47,860 bases of DNA from Candidatus Parcubacteria bacterium (GCA_003599635.1 QZIX01000011.1:1-47860); one strand, 5' to 3'. Positions 37,551-46,767 are shown, counted from the stretch's first letter. Program-made: numbers and translations. Notes: generated from the letters alone by a model not told the origin.

Positions 37551-38516
37551 CTAAGCTAACGCCGATAGTTTTCGTTCCCACAATTCACGGTAAATTATTC
37601 TCCTGTCATTATCATGAAATTTCAGTATAGTGTCGTTTATAAGTACATTGGTATTTTTATTTGCCATTGCCTTCAATTTTTGCGGCATGATAGCCAGCTG
37701 AGCGTAACGTATCACCGCTTCCAAAAAATCCGGCGTCAAAAAAAGCAGCGCCGTTTTTATAAAATCGCATCCAGGCCGGGCAAGACGGCGGACGGCCGTA
37801 TTGTAAGAAATAAAATTCGGTAAATAATTTTTTTTCCATAGGTTTTCAGCTAAAAATTTATTGTACGTTTCGACGCCGAAAACAGGAACCAGTTGGCTTA
37901 ACCAAAAATGAAAATATATATCCCTGTCATCCAGGGCCACTTTTTCCAAATTGAGATTTTCTTCCGAAATGAAAAAACTTAAACAAAACTTGTCCTTTGA
38001 ATTTTTCGTTTTAGGGCGTAAGTCAAGAACCTTAAGAAAAAAAACACTACAAAAGCGGGCCAGCCAGATTCTTTTTTTTTCCGTAATAATGAAAAAATCT
38101 ATGTCAGATGTATCCCGGGAATTGCTGTAGCCTAAAGTATTGCAGACGGCAACCATTTTAATATAAGGTACGAACCTTAAAAATTTCGCCAACCGCAGCG
38201 CCTTTTTAAATTTAATCTCGGCAATATTATATCTTTCAAGTCTTAACCTGATCAAATTGCTTCTTCCGGGCAAAAAATAAAACCCGTTCCGGGTTTCCAA
38301 TTTATTTTCCTCAACTAATTGATTAAGCTCCTCGATTACCCTGGCTAATTGTACATTGTAAATTGCATATTGCCCGTTCCCGCCCGTACCTTGAACCTTG
38401 TCAACCGTGCCCTGATACAGCCATTTCCATGCCTCCAGGATTGTCAGCGGATAATCAAAAATATCAAAATAAACGATTGTCTTGATTATGAAATTAGCTA
38501 ACTTTACATCTGCCAT
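37551..38516 (-). CDS. Nucleotidyltransferase-like protein with in-frame repeat-derived insertion
   Basis: 'TLGYSNSRDTSDIDFFIIT' (Pol-beta-like GS..D.D motif). Confidence 0.6.
   Translation of the reverse strand: MADVKLANFIIKTIVYFDIFDYPLTILEAWKWLYQGTVDKVQGTGGNGQYAIYNVQLARVIEELNQLVEENKLETRNGFYFLPGRSNLIRLRLERYNIAEIKFKKALRLAKFLRFVPYIKMVAVCNTLGYSNSRDTSDIDFFIITEKKRIWLARFCSVFFLKVLDLRPKTKNSKDKFCLSFFISEENLNLEKVALDDRDIYFHFWLSQLVPVFGVETYNKFLAENLWKKNYLPNFISYNTAVRRLARPGCDFIKTALLFLTPDFLEAVIRYAQLAIMPQKLKAMANKNTNVLINDTILKFHDNDRRIIYRELWERKLSALA
38348..38411. repeat. Dispersed-repeat segment inside the nucleotidyltransferase-like CDS
   Basis: ATTGTACATTGTAAATTGC shared with 33860-33887; encodes GTVDKVQGTGGNGQYAIYNVQ. 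Confidence 0.55.
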
Positions 38517-38574
38517 AAAAGTCCTAAAATATAATTATTTCCGAAAACCAAAGACTTAAAGGAGGAAGAGGGAC

Positions 38575-38802
38575 ATGTTCCTTAAAATCTACCGTAACTT
38601 AAAAAGCGTAAAGTATAGCAATTGGTATCTTGCATTCGCCGGTTTGTCCTTTCTGTCTCAAATTTTGATACTCATTATTGGCGCTTTTGTCAATTGGGAT
38701 CTATGCCGTCTGCTTAAATGTCTGCTTCTGTTTTGTCCATATACCATAGCCGCTCCCCTCGCCATGGGATTCCGTATTAAACTATTTTATAGAGAAGATT
38801 GA
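38575..38802 (+). CDS. Small membrane protein (75 aa)
   Basis: RBS AAGGAGGAAG; two TM segments. Confidence 0.6.
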   Translation: MFLKIYRNLKSVKYSNWYLAFAGLSFLSQILILIIGAFVNWDLCRLLKCLLLFCPYTIAAPLAMGFRIKLFYRED

Positions 38803-38818
38803 CCGAGGAGGTCACAAA

Positions 38819-39127
38819 ATGGAACCAAAGTTATCTCTGCTGAAAATAATTTTTACCATAACGGCTAAATTCATTTTGTTTTTGATTGCAAGCATGATCC
38901 TCATCTATTTCGCTGTCATTTGCCTTGTTATTGAATTTCTCGATAATATTTTCGAATATGACAGCGGAATTTCTTTCACTAATGGCGACTGGATACCGAC
39001 CGAAAACTGTCTTATTAGAGAATTAGTTCTAAATACGATTTTTATAGGGGTGATATTATTAATCCTTTGCCTCGCAGTAAATGAAATATATATTTACTGT
39101 GCAATTCTTTGTAACATTTGCCGCTGA
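38819..39127 (+). CDS. Small membrane protein (102 aa)
   Basis: RBS GAGGAGGTC; two TM segments; followed by a terminator. Confidence 0.6.
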   Translation: MEPKLSLLKIIFTITAKFILFLIASMILIYFAVICLVIEFLDNIFEYDSGISFTNGDWIPTENCLIRELVLNTIFIGVILLILCLAVNEIYIYCAILCNICR

Positions 39128-39130
39128 AAT

Positions 39131-39158
39131 TCAGGACTCATCAGAGTCCTTTTTTATA
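39131..39158 (+). terminator. Terminator AGGACTC-ATC-AGAGTCCTTTTTT
   Basis: Stem plus T tract. Confidence 0.75.
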
Positions 39159-40203
39159 TTCTCGGCTTTTCAATTTCCAAAGGGTCAACCTGTTTTTCAC
39201 CGCCGATTAATTTGGTAACGTCCTTGTCGATTTTGGCAAATTCTTTATAGGCGGAATTATACATATTAACAGTTGTTCCCAGATTATTGCCGAGTTTCTT
39301 TAAATAATCTTCATAGGATTTTAGATGTTTTCCCAGCATGCCTACATTTTTTAAAATCTCTTTGGTTGATTCCTGTATCTGATACGCCCGCATTCCCTGC
39401 AGCAAGGATTGAAGGGTAACATAAAAAGTCGTCGGTGAAACTATGTGAACTTTTTTTTCATGGATGGCATAATCAATTAAATCCCTGGTGTTGACTTTTA
39501 CCGCTCCGACTTTATTTATCAGCAGATCATAATATATCCCTTCGGCGGGAATGAACATAAAAGCCAGCTCCATAGTGCCCAAATCCGGACGCACATATTT
39601 GGCCGTTTCATCGATCCTTTTTTTCAAATCACTTTTAAACACCTTTTCCAGATCAGATTTCTTTTCAAAATCATGTTCTTCGACAATGCGATTGTAATTT
39701 TCAAGAGAAAATTTCGAATCAATGGGAATCATTTTGTCGCCGAAAAAAAGCACGGCGTCAACAATCAAATCCGCGCCCGTATTTTCGTCTTTGCCCAATT
39801 TGTACTGCATCTGGTATTGATTCGGCTGAAAAGCGTTTTTAAGCAAAGTTTCCAGGTAATACTCTCCTAAAATGCCGCGCTGTTTGGGATTTTTTAAAAT
39901 GTTTTCCAGGCTCTGCAGCTGCTGGGCGAATCCCATCACCTGCCGGTTAGTTTCATCAAGTTTGGTTAATTTTTCCGTAACCGATGAAATAATCTGCGCG
40001 CTTTGGCCAAACTGACTCTGCATTATCCTGGGCAGGTCGCCCAGGCGGTTATCGAGTGTTCTTGTTATTTCATTAATCTGATTCTGCAGCATTAAAACAG
40101 ATTTGTCATCCTTTTCCTGCGGTCTGTTTTTTTTCACTTGCCAAAAAACCAGACCAAACCCTGTTAATAAAATAATTATTATGATTGCAAAAAATAATTC
40201 CAT
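39154..40203 (-). CDS. rmuC: DNA recombination protein RmuC
   Basis: 'LENILKNPKQRGILGEYYLETLLKN', 'IPIDSKFSLENYNRI', 'FMFIPAEGIYYDLL'. Confidence 0.93.
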   Translation of the reverse strand: MELFFAIIIIILLTGFGLVFWQVKKNRPQEKDDKSVLMLQNQINEITRTLDNRLGDLPRIMQSQFGQSAQIISSVTEKLTKLDETNRQVMGFAQQLQSLENILKNPKQRGILGEYYLETLLKNAFQPNQYQMQYKLGKDENTGADLIVDAVLFFGDKMIPIDSKFSLENYNRIVEEHDFEKKSDLEKVFKSDLKKRIDETAKYVRPDLGTMELAFMFIPAEGIYYDLLINKVGAVKVNTRDLIDYAIHEKKVHIVSPTTFYVTLQSLLQGMRAYQIQESTKEILKNVGMLGKHLKSYEDYLKKLGNNLGTTVNMYNSAYKEFAKIDKDVTKLIGGEKQVDPLEIEKPRI

Positions 40204-40363
40204 AGTAATATAAATCTAGCACAACTTTAAAACTTTTTCAAAAGGTATAATTGACCTATCTTTTACAATATGTTATTATATTTTCTATCAAAAATAACTG
40301 CTTGAAGAATGCTTTTTTTCTAACTATTAAGCCAAAAATATACCTTTTCCGATAAAAAAAATA

Positions 40364-41653
40364 TTGGTAAAAACGGGGGCGAATTTATTTCGCTTTTTAT
40401 TTTTGTCATCAACAGCCTCTTTGGCCGTCGGCAAGTTTATTGTGGCCGCATCGAAAAAACCGCTGTTTAAAAAAATTGTTATCAATACCTTTATTTTGCC
40501 TCTTTATGAAATTCTTTTCAGCAGTAAAAAACTTATTTACAAATTCTACGGCCGGGGTGAAAACAAACGTTTTTTGCTGCTTTTTTCAAAAAGATACCTT
40601 GTTCATATTGCCTTAATTGCAATTGCACTGCCGGTTGTAGCCGCCAATTTAAATGCGTATGAAGTAAGAAGCGATGATTTTGAAACCAGCATTTTAGCCA
40701 GTCTTTCAATCAATGAAGATCTGGGGTTAATTGAAGAAGAAGGCCCCATAATCAATAAACCCATCCGAAATTACCTGGATCCCAATGCTGTTGAACCGCA
40801 GCAACAGGAAACAGACGGCGAGGAAAGCTCGTTGCCGACAACAGCCGCCGGCAGCGCCATTATCAGGCAGATTATTTCCACAACAGAAGCCGAAACAAGA
40901 CAAAGAGACAAAATTGCCAGCTATACTGTAGAAGAAGGCGACAATATAAATTACATCGCCAAAAAATTCGGTCTCAGTGTCAATACCATGCTTTGGGCCA
41001 ATAATCTGACCAGTTATTCAATTATCAGGCCCGGTGACAAACTGACAATTCTGCCTTCGAACGGTTTGGTTCATAAAATCATTAAAGGCGACACTCTTTC
41101 CAAAATCGCCAAAAAATACAACGCCGAAAGTGAAAAAATTATCGAGGTTAATAAACTGGCTTCAGCCGATGATTTGACACTTGGCGAAAACCTGATCATT
41201 CCCAACGGCGTAAAGCCCGCCACACCGGTTTACAGCCTGAGAACAAACTGGTCACCGGCGCCTGCATCGGCTGCGGCTATCAAAGGGTCCGGCTCAATGC
41301 TTTGGCCAAGTACCTGCCGCCGGATAACGCAATATTTCGGCTGGAGACATTCGGGAATCGACATTGCTTGCCCCCGGAACAGCGCCATTTATGCCGCTGA
41401 TTCAGGAACAGTTATTAAAGCGCAAGGCGGGTGGAACGGCGGCTACGGCATTTACATTATAATTGACCACGGCAACGGTCTGCAGACACTTTACGGCCAT
41501 TTAAGCAAGCTCTATGTCAAATCCGGCGATCAGGTAAACAAAGGGGATGCCATTGGCGCTGAAGGATCGACCGGGCGTTCAACCGGACCCCATGTTCATT
41601 TTGAGGTCCGCCAGGCCGGATATCGCAAAAATCCTCTAAGTTATATTAAATAA
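40364..41653 (+). CDS. LysM-domain M23 peptidoglycan endopeptidase (start codon uncertain)
   Basis: Two LysM repeats; 'HSGIDIACPRNSAIYAADSGTVI', 'YIIIDHGNGLQTLYGHLSKL', 'STGPHVHFEVR'. Confidence 0.92.
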   Translation: MVKTGANLFRFLFLSSTASLAVGKFIVAASKKPLFKKIVINTFILPLYEILFSSKKLIYKFYGRGENKRFLLLFSKRYLVHIALIAIALPVVAANLNAYEVRSDDFETSILASLSINEDLGLIEEEGPIINKPIRNYLDPNAVEPQQQETDGEESSLPTTAAGSAIIRQIISTTEAETRQRDKIASYTVEEGDNINYIAKKFGLSVNTMLWANNLTSYSIIRPGDKLTILPSNGLVHKIIKGDTLSKIAKKYNAESEKIIEVNKLASADDLTLGENLIIPNGVKPATPVYSLRTNWSPAPASAAAIKGSGSMLWPSTCRRITQYFGWRHSGIDIACPRNSAIYAADSGTVIKAQGGWNGGYGIYIIIDHGNGLQTLYGHLSKLYVKSGDQVNKGDAIGAEGSTGRSTGPHVHFEVRQAGYRKNPLSYIK

Positions 41654-41728
41654 AAATAAAAAAAACTTGCCTGAAAGATTTTTTAAACTGTTAAATGTTA
41701 CCGTTTATTATTTTTAATATATATCCAC

Positions 41729-41757
41729 TTGTCTAAATTTAAATAATTTCGTATAAT
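41729..41757 (+). promoter_or_regulatory. Promoter TTGTCT-N17-TATAAT
   Basis: Consensus -10 and near-consensus -35 at 17-bp spacing. Confidence 0.65.
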
Positions 41758-41763
41758 TTTTCT

Positions 41764-42003
41764 ATTGTGGCCATCTGTTAAATTAGGAGAGAGTGGGTAA
41801 AACAAGTGACCTTTTTTAGGTAACATAGATGGCATTTGACCCTTTCAATAAATATTCCTCGGAGGATGCGACAATGAAAAAGATACTACATTATGCCCAG
41901 AAAGGCTGGGCGCAAGAAAATTTCGCAGTCGACGTCTAATCGTCGCACAGGTGCCCCCACAGTTTCACTCAATAATACACTTGTTCTGTGGGGGTTTTTT
42001 TAT
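41764..42003 (+). ncRNA. Candidate stand-alone structured transcript with internal 21-aa ORF
   Basis: Promoter, 5' inverted repeat GCCATCTGTTA...TAACATAGATGGC, micro-ORF, terminator CCCCCACAG...CTGTGGGGGTTTTTTT. Confidence 0.45.
41874..41939 (+). CDS. Micro-ORF MKKILHYAQKGWAQENFAVDV (21 aa)
   Basis: RBS CGGAGGATGCGACA 8 nt upstream of ATG. Confidence 0.45.
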   Translation: MKKILHYAQKGWAQENFAVDV

Positions 42004-42033
42004 TAAAAAAATAAATGTTATGAGCTTCAAACT

Positions 42034-43188
42034 TCAGCAGCAATAAAGTTCCTTTAAAGTTTTGCCTTCTTCCTGTTTACCGAAGGGGTTGCCGTATTGC
42101 CTTACATTTTCTATCATTTTTTTATTGGCAGCGCTGATTTTACCATCCTTTACAAAATCATTTCTGGCCATTTTGGTAAGTTTTTGCCAATCAATTTTTA
42201 CCGGACAATTTATTGTGCAGCTTGAACAAAGGCTGCAGCTGTAATTTTTTTCAAAATCTGAAATTTTCGGCTTAAGCCCGGATGTATTGTATATGGGGCA
42301 GCAGTCATAGCAAGCGCCGCAATTTATGCAGTACAACTTTTCTTTAAAGGGAGACCGAGCAGTTTCGAACCGGCCTGCATCAACAAAAATAACATGAACT
42401 TCCCTGGCGCCATGAGCTCCAAAGACAAGTTCATTTTGAATGTCGCCTGTTTTTGACGGACCGGATATGACATTAACGTAATTGGGCCAATCCTGACCCG
42501 TTCCCCAGACTGCCGCCGCTTTTACCACGTCGTTTGCTTCTGACATATTTTTAACGATTTTGTTGACGCCGACAACTACAATATGCCTGTCAGGCAGGTG
42601 ACTGAGCAGAGAAATATTGCCTTCATTTTCCAAAATTACCACCTGACCTTCGGCGGTAACGGCATTGGCGCCGGTAAGGCCGGTTTTGGCATTCTTTATT
42701 TTTTCCCTTAAATAGCTGCGGACAAAGGCGACGATTTTTTCCGGCTTAGGTTCAACGTCAACATTTAATTTTTTCTTAATCGCAGCTGCCATTTCAGCTT
42801 CAGTCAGACTTAAGGCGGGAATCACGGGATGAGGATCTTTTTTTCCGGCCAGCGATGATAAAAAATCACCGGTATCGGTTTCGATTACTTCCGCACGGAT
42901 TTCTGAAATGCCGACTTTATTTATTGTATTGGATTTGGATTTTACGATATATTTTTCACCGGCAATAAGCTTGTTTATAATATTTAAAGCATCAATATTA
43001 GTTGAAGCCAGATAAACTTGGCAGCCGTTTTTTTCCAGGGATTTCTTCGCCTGGCCCAGATAAACTTCCATATTGTCAATGGCAAAAGTTTTAAAAGTAA
43101 GAAGCCGATCCCTTAATTTTTCAGCTTCAGCCAAAGGAAGCGCGCTTTTTCTTTTTTTTAAATATTCGTAAAGGAATTTTTTATTCAT
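42034..43188 (-). CDS. LUD-domain, 4Fe-4S ferredoxin-type protein (LutB-like)
   Basis: 'GLTGANAVTAEGQVVILENEGN', 'CINCGACYDCCPIYN', 'CSLCSSCTINCPVKI'. Confidence 0.88.
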   Translation of the reverse strand: MNKKFLYEYLKKRKSALPLAEAEKLRDRLLTFKTFAIDNMEVYLGQAKKSLEKNGCQVYLASTNIDALNIINKLIAGEKYIVKSKSNTINKVGISEIRAEVIETDTGDFLSSLAGKKDPHPVIPALSLTEAEMAAAIKKKLNVDVEPKPEKIVAFVRSYLREKIKNAKTGLTGANAVTAEGQVVILENEGNISLLSHLPDRHIVVVGVNKIVKNMSEANDVVKAAAVWGTGQDWPNYVNVISGPSKTGDIQNELVFGAHGAREVHVIFVDAGRFETARSPFKEKLYCINCGACYDCCPIYNTSGLKPKISDFEKNYSCSLCSSCTINCPVKIDWQKLTKMARNDFVKDGKISAANKKMIENVRQYGNPFGKQEEGKTLKELYCC

Positions 43189-43229
43189 TGATTTAGTTCA
43201 TTAAAAAAACGGACGACTGGAATTTTGCG

Positions 43230-44018
43230 CTAAAGGCGTTTTACCGCCTGCATTTGTCCGGCAGCAGTATCATTATTGTTTATTGCCTTAATTTTTCCCA
43301 GTAACAATTCAGAAAATTCACAGACTTGAATTCTGCCGCTGTTCCTTTGAAGGTGAAGCGTACATAACGGACAAGGTGAAGTTAAAACCAAAACCCCTGT
43401 TTCTTCAGCCTGCTTTAGGCGCTCTTTGGCGACTTCATTGGCCAGTTCTGTTTTGTTTGTCTGCAATCCCCCGCCGCCGCCGCAGCAAAAAGAATCCGTT
43501 TTGCTTAAATTCATTTCCTTCAATTCTATCCCCATCATTTTCAGAAGCTTTCGCGGCTGTTCATAGATGCCCGATTTTTTTCCCAAATGGCAGGGATCAT
43601 GAAAAGTGACGGTCAGATTTTCATACTTTGGCAGCCTGATTTTTCCCGATTCAGCCGCAGATAACGCAAATTCCATGAAATGAATCACTTCAATGTCCCA
43701 GCTGCCGCCCAAAATTCCGCTGTAATCTTTTTTTAAGACCTTATAACATGACGGGCAGTTGGTAATAATCTTTTTTACCGAATGTGATTTGAAAATCTTT
43801 AAGTTATCTTCAGCCAGCTTTTTAAAATCATCGAAAAAACCCGCGTTTAAAACCGGGGAGCCGCAGCATTTTTCCAGATCGGCAAGAACTATAAAATCAA
43901 CTCCCGCATCGTTAAGAATTTTTTTATAGTTTTCTTCAATGCTTTTGCCGGCAAATTTTGTCAGACAGCCCGGATAATATAAAATATTCCCGGAAAATAA
44001 TTTGTTCAGTAAAGACAT
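43230..44018 (-). CDS. CCG-domain (HdrB/LutA-like) Fe-S oxidoreductase
   Basis: 'YYPGCLTKFAGKS', 'EKCCGSP', 'ITNCPSCYKVLK', 'HDPCHLGKKSGIYEQPRKLL', 'CCGGGGG'. Confidence 0.9.
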   Translation of the reverse strand: MSLLNKLFSGNILYYPGCLTKFAGKSIEENYKKILNDAGVDFIVLADLEKCCGSPVLNAGFFDDFKKLAEDNLKIFKSHSVKKIITNCPSCYKVLKKDYSGILGGSWDIEVIHFMEFALSAAESGKIRLPKYENLTVTFHDPCHLGKKSGIYEQPRKLLKMMGIELKEMNLSKTDSFCCGGGGGLQTNKTELANEVAKERLKQAEETGVLVLTSPCPLCTLHLQRNSGRIQVCEFSELLLGKIKAINNNDTAAGQMQAVKRL

Positions 44019-44056
44019 AAACTAATTTAACTTTGGCGACATTAAGGGTAAATTAA

Positions 44057-44731
44057 CTAAAGCTTTCCCGTAAACATTATAACGGCCAGAGCCAGCATAC
44101 CCAAACCCATAAACAATTTCAGCCATTTTCTCTTACTTAACCTTATCATATTTAACTTCTGACTGGAATAACCGAAATAAACCGCGGCTAAAATCAGAAT
44201 TAAAGGCAGAACAAAGATGAAATTATATATTAACAGATAGATTGTTCCCCGTGATTTTAAACCGCTCTCGGCCAGCATTGACAGGACAGCGAGATAAAAG
44301 ACGCCCGTGCAGGGCAGCTCAAACGCCGAAACTAAAAATCCCAAAACAACCGCACCGGGCACTGACGCTTTGTGGATATATCTTTCAATTAACGGCCGTT
44401 TCGATTCGGGAATTTCCAGACTGAATCCGCGGCCATACCAGAAAAAATCCTTGATGTTGACAAGACCGGCGATAACCAGAAGAATTCCGGCGCCGTAGAG
44501 CAGAAAAACCGAAATATTTACAAAACTTATGGCTTTAAACAGTCCCAGCCCGGCCAGAAAATAGGTTACATAAACCGTAACAATGTAAATGACGCCTATC
44601 TTTAAAATCATTTTTTTTGAACCGATGACCGCAAGATAAGTGAGTAAAAAAACCATGACCGAAATGGCGCAGGGATTGATAGAATCAAGCAAAGCGGCGC
44701 CTAAAACCACAGGCAAAGTAAGGTTTGTCAT
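44057..44731 (-). CDS. CcdA/DsbD-like thiol-disulfide transmembrane protein
   Basis: 'LLDSINPCAISVMVFLLTYL', 'FELPCTGVFYLAVLSML' paired TM cysteines. Confidence 0.8.
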   Translation of the reverse strand: MTNLTLPVVLGAALLDSINPCAISVMVFLLTYLAVIGSKKMILKIGVIYIVTVYVTYFLAGLGLFKAISFVNISVFLLYGAGILLVIAGLVNIKDFFWYGRGFSLEIPESKRPLIERYIHKASVPGAVVLGFLVSAFELPCTGVFYLAVLSMLAESGLKSRGTIYLLIYNFIFVLPLILILAAVYFGYSSQKLNMIRLSKRKWLKLFMGLGMLALAVIMFTGKL

Positions 44732-44732
44732 A

Positions 44733-45260
44733 TTATTTTTTCTTTATTATTTTCATTATGAACACGGCGACTATGATTAAAAGCAAGGTAAGAAAAATCA
44801 AGCCGACCGTTTGTTCTTTTTTTCCTTCAGGTAAATTTTTATTTTTCCAGTTTTCCCCGGCAGAAGCGAGTTTTTCTTCAGGCGACTGGCAAATTTTATT
44901 TTGACAGTAATCGATGGCGATATCAATAGCGGAATAATCCTCGCCTATTATAAACTTATCGCCGATAAAAATAACGGGAACGCTGTTATTGTCTGATAAA
45001 CCATAAATATCCGCCAAGACCTGAAACTTGTTTCTGTTTTCTTGATTTTCTGCTCCCAGCATTTCAAAATATTGAAAATCGATATTCTGATTCTGTTTTA
45101 TTTTTTCAGCCATATATTCCTTAACCTGTTTGCAGTGAACGCAGGTTGCCAGGCCGAATTCCCAGACCTGAACTTTATTTTGGGCAAAAACCGCTGACGG
45201 CAGAAAACTTAAGATGAGTAAAGCTGCTAAAAATATTTTTTTCATAACTTTTTTAATCAT
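44733..45260 (-). CDS. Secreted, membrane-anchored thioredoxin/glutaredoxin-like protein
   Basis: Signal peptide; CVHC motif 'GLATCVHCKQVKEYM'; 'VPVIFIGDKFIIGE'; C-terminal TM. Confidence 0.82.
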   Translation of the reverse strand: MIKKVMKKIFLAALLILSFLPSAVFAQNKVQVWEFGLATCVHCKQVKEYMAEKIKQNQNIDFQYFEMLGAENQENRNKFQVLADIYGLSDNNSVPVIFIGDKFIIGEDYSAIDIAIDYCQNKICQSPEEKLASAGENWKNKNLPEGKKEQTVGLIFLTLLLIIVAVFIMKIIKKK

Positions 45261-45304
45261 AAAAACTCCTTAATTAATCAAAACTCTGTAAAACCTTTTT
45301 TTGA

Positions 45305-45673
45305 TTACTCAAGGAGTTTACAAAAAATACTGCCTTTAAAAAGAATAACGGGAAAAATAAATATTTTTTTTATCCCGCCGCCTAAAGTTCTTTCCTGAAA
45401 AAAATTTTTTCGTCTGAATTCCCCGGGGAAAAAAATCAGGCTTATAACCGCTAAAATCGCCGACAATAAAAAAATCCATTCCAGCTTGGCCAAAAAAAGC
45501 GTCAGCAAAAAATGTATATGCTGATCATACATATTGCCGCTGCAACTTTTGGAAGTATTAACCGCCGCTCCCAGACTGAAATTTTCATGTCCGCATTGAG
45601 GCAAAGAAAAAACCAGAAGTACGGCCGACAAAACAAATAATGAAGAAATGATTAAGTAGAAAAATCTTTTCAT
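45305..45673 (-). CDS. Hypothetical membrane protein (122 aa)
   Basis: TM segments; directly upstream of the thioredoxin/CcdA pair. Confidence 0.6.
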   Translation of the reverse strand: MKRFFYLIISSLFVLSAVLLVFSLPQCGHENFSLGAAVNTSKSCSGNMYDQHIHFLLTLFLAKLEWIFLLSAILAVISLIFFPGEFRRKNFFQERTLGGGIKKIFIFPVILFKGSIFCKLLE

Positions 45674-45876
45674 GGTTGTTGTAAAATTTATTATAGCAAA
45701 TTTTTGCTTAAAGTCAAGAAAAAAAGCCGGACTGAAATTTTATCCGGCTAGTCCATCCTTAATCAGAATGTCAAATAGAAGCATGTGCATTTTGCCCGCT
45801 AATGCATTTTCTTATTATTGACAGCGTTCTTTGAATTTACTGGCACCTTATCACAACGAAGACATAAAATCAAGAA

Positions 45877-45908
45877 AGAAGGGCAGACCTTAGAGAGGCT
45901 GCCCTTGT
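45877..45908 (-). terminator. Hairpin AAGGGCAG-N-CTGCCCTT downstream of the 120-aa gene
   Basis: 8-bp stem, followed by T-rich sequence on the minus strand. Confidence 0.65.
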
Positions 45909-45927
45909 TTTGCAAAGATCACCGTCC

Positions 45928-46290
45928 TTATCCGACTGTCGATGCTTGACCTATATTAATAGAAATTCCTTTCATTCCCTTAAGACTGTTAACTAGACCG
46001 ATAAGATAATGCTGGATTTGATTCGGGGTAAACGAAAAGCTTAATTTGATGGTAAGCAATTGCTTCTCGACTGAATAGTTTACATCAGTGGTTTTCAAAG
46101 GCGTACCGCTGGTCGCCCCCATCAATCTATGAAAAGAATTCGATTCAGCGTCAGATACGCCGGAAACGTTAAAAGTCAAATTACCCTGATTGTCAGTATT
46201 ATTCAGGTTTATCGTGACTTCGACCGACTTGCCGTCCAACAACTTTTTAATTTCTTCGTGTGCTTTGTCAATACCATTTTCTTGGGCCAT
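45928..46290 (-). CDS. Hypothetical protein (120 aa)
   Basis: RBS GGAGGTAGAT before ATG; downstream hairpin AAGGGCAG...CTGCCCTT. Confidence 0.6.
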   Translation of the reverse strand: MAQENGIDKAHEEIKKLLDGKSVEVTINLNNTDNQGNLTFNVSGVSDAESNSFHRLMGATSGTPLKTTDVNYSVEKQLLTIKLSFSFTPNQIQHYLIGLVNSLKGMKGISINIGQASTVG

Positions 46291-46442
46291 ATCTACCTCC
46301 CTTTGTTTGGAAAAGCGGCTCCGCTTGAAATTAACTTTATATCAGCAATCGGCTATAAAGTCAACAATAACAATTATCACTAAATAAAGATAAAAACAAG
46401 AAAACAAATGCCATCATTGCTTATCTAATTTATGTAACCATT

Positions 46443-46470
46443 ATTCTGATATTCTGCAGAATATCAGAAT
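46443..46470. promoter_or_regulatory. Perfect 28-bp palindrome ATTCTGATATTCTGCAGAATATCAGAAT
   Basis: Read directly; overlaps the stop codon of the ArsR-like gene. Confidence 0.9.
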
Positions 46471-46733
46471 GTTTCAATAAACTTGATAATTTTTAATCCA
46501 TAAGGCGTTATCGTATGTAAGACCAATTGCCGACTGTATTTTTTTGATACCAGTCCGGCCAATGATAATTTTCTAGTATGCTCGGAAATAGTTTTAAAAT
46601 TACAACTAAGGTTTTCGGCAATTTCATTAACAGTTATTCCGCCGCATTTATTCACAAGTAGCAGAATATCGATTCTCCTGTGGTTTGCCACACCCTTAAA
46701 ATATCTTTCAAGTTGTTTTGATGATTTTTCCAT
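46464..46733 (-). CDS. ArsR-family winged-helix transcriptional regulator (89 aa)
   Basis: 'VANHRRIDILLLV...GGITVNEIAENLSCNFKTISEHTRKLSLAGLVSKKYSRQ'. Confidence 0.8.
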   Translation of the reverse strand: MEKSSKQLERYFKGVANHRRIDILLLVNKCGGITVNEIAENLSCNFKTISEHTRKLSLAGLVSKKYSRQLVLHTITPYGLKIIKFIETF

Positions 46734-46739
46734 AAAGTT

Positions 46740-46767
46740 ATTCTTATATTCTGCAGAATATAAGAAT
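46740..46767. promoter_or_regulatory. Perfect 28-bp palindrome ATTCTTATATTCTGCAGAATATAAGAAT
   Basis: Read directly; 7 bp upstream of the ArsR-like start codon. Confidence 0.9.
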
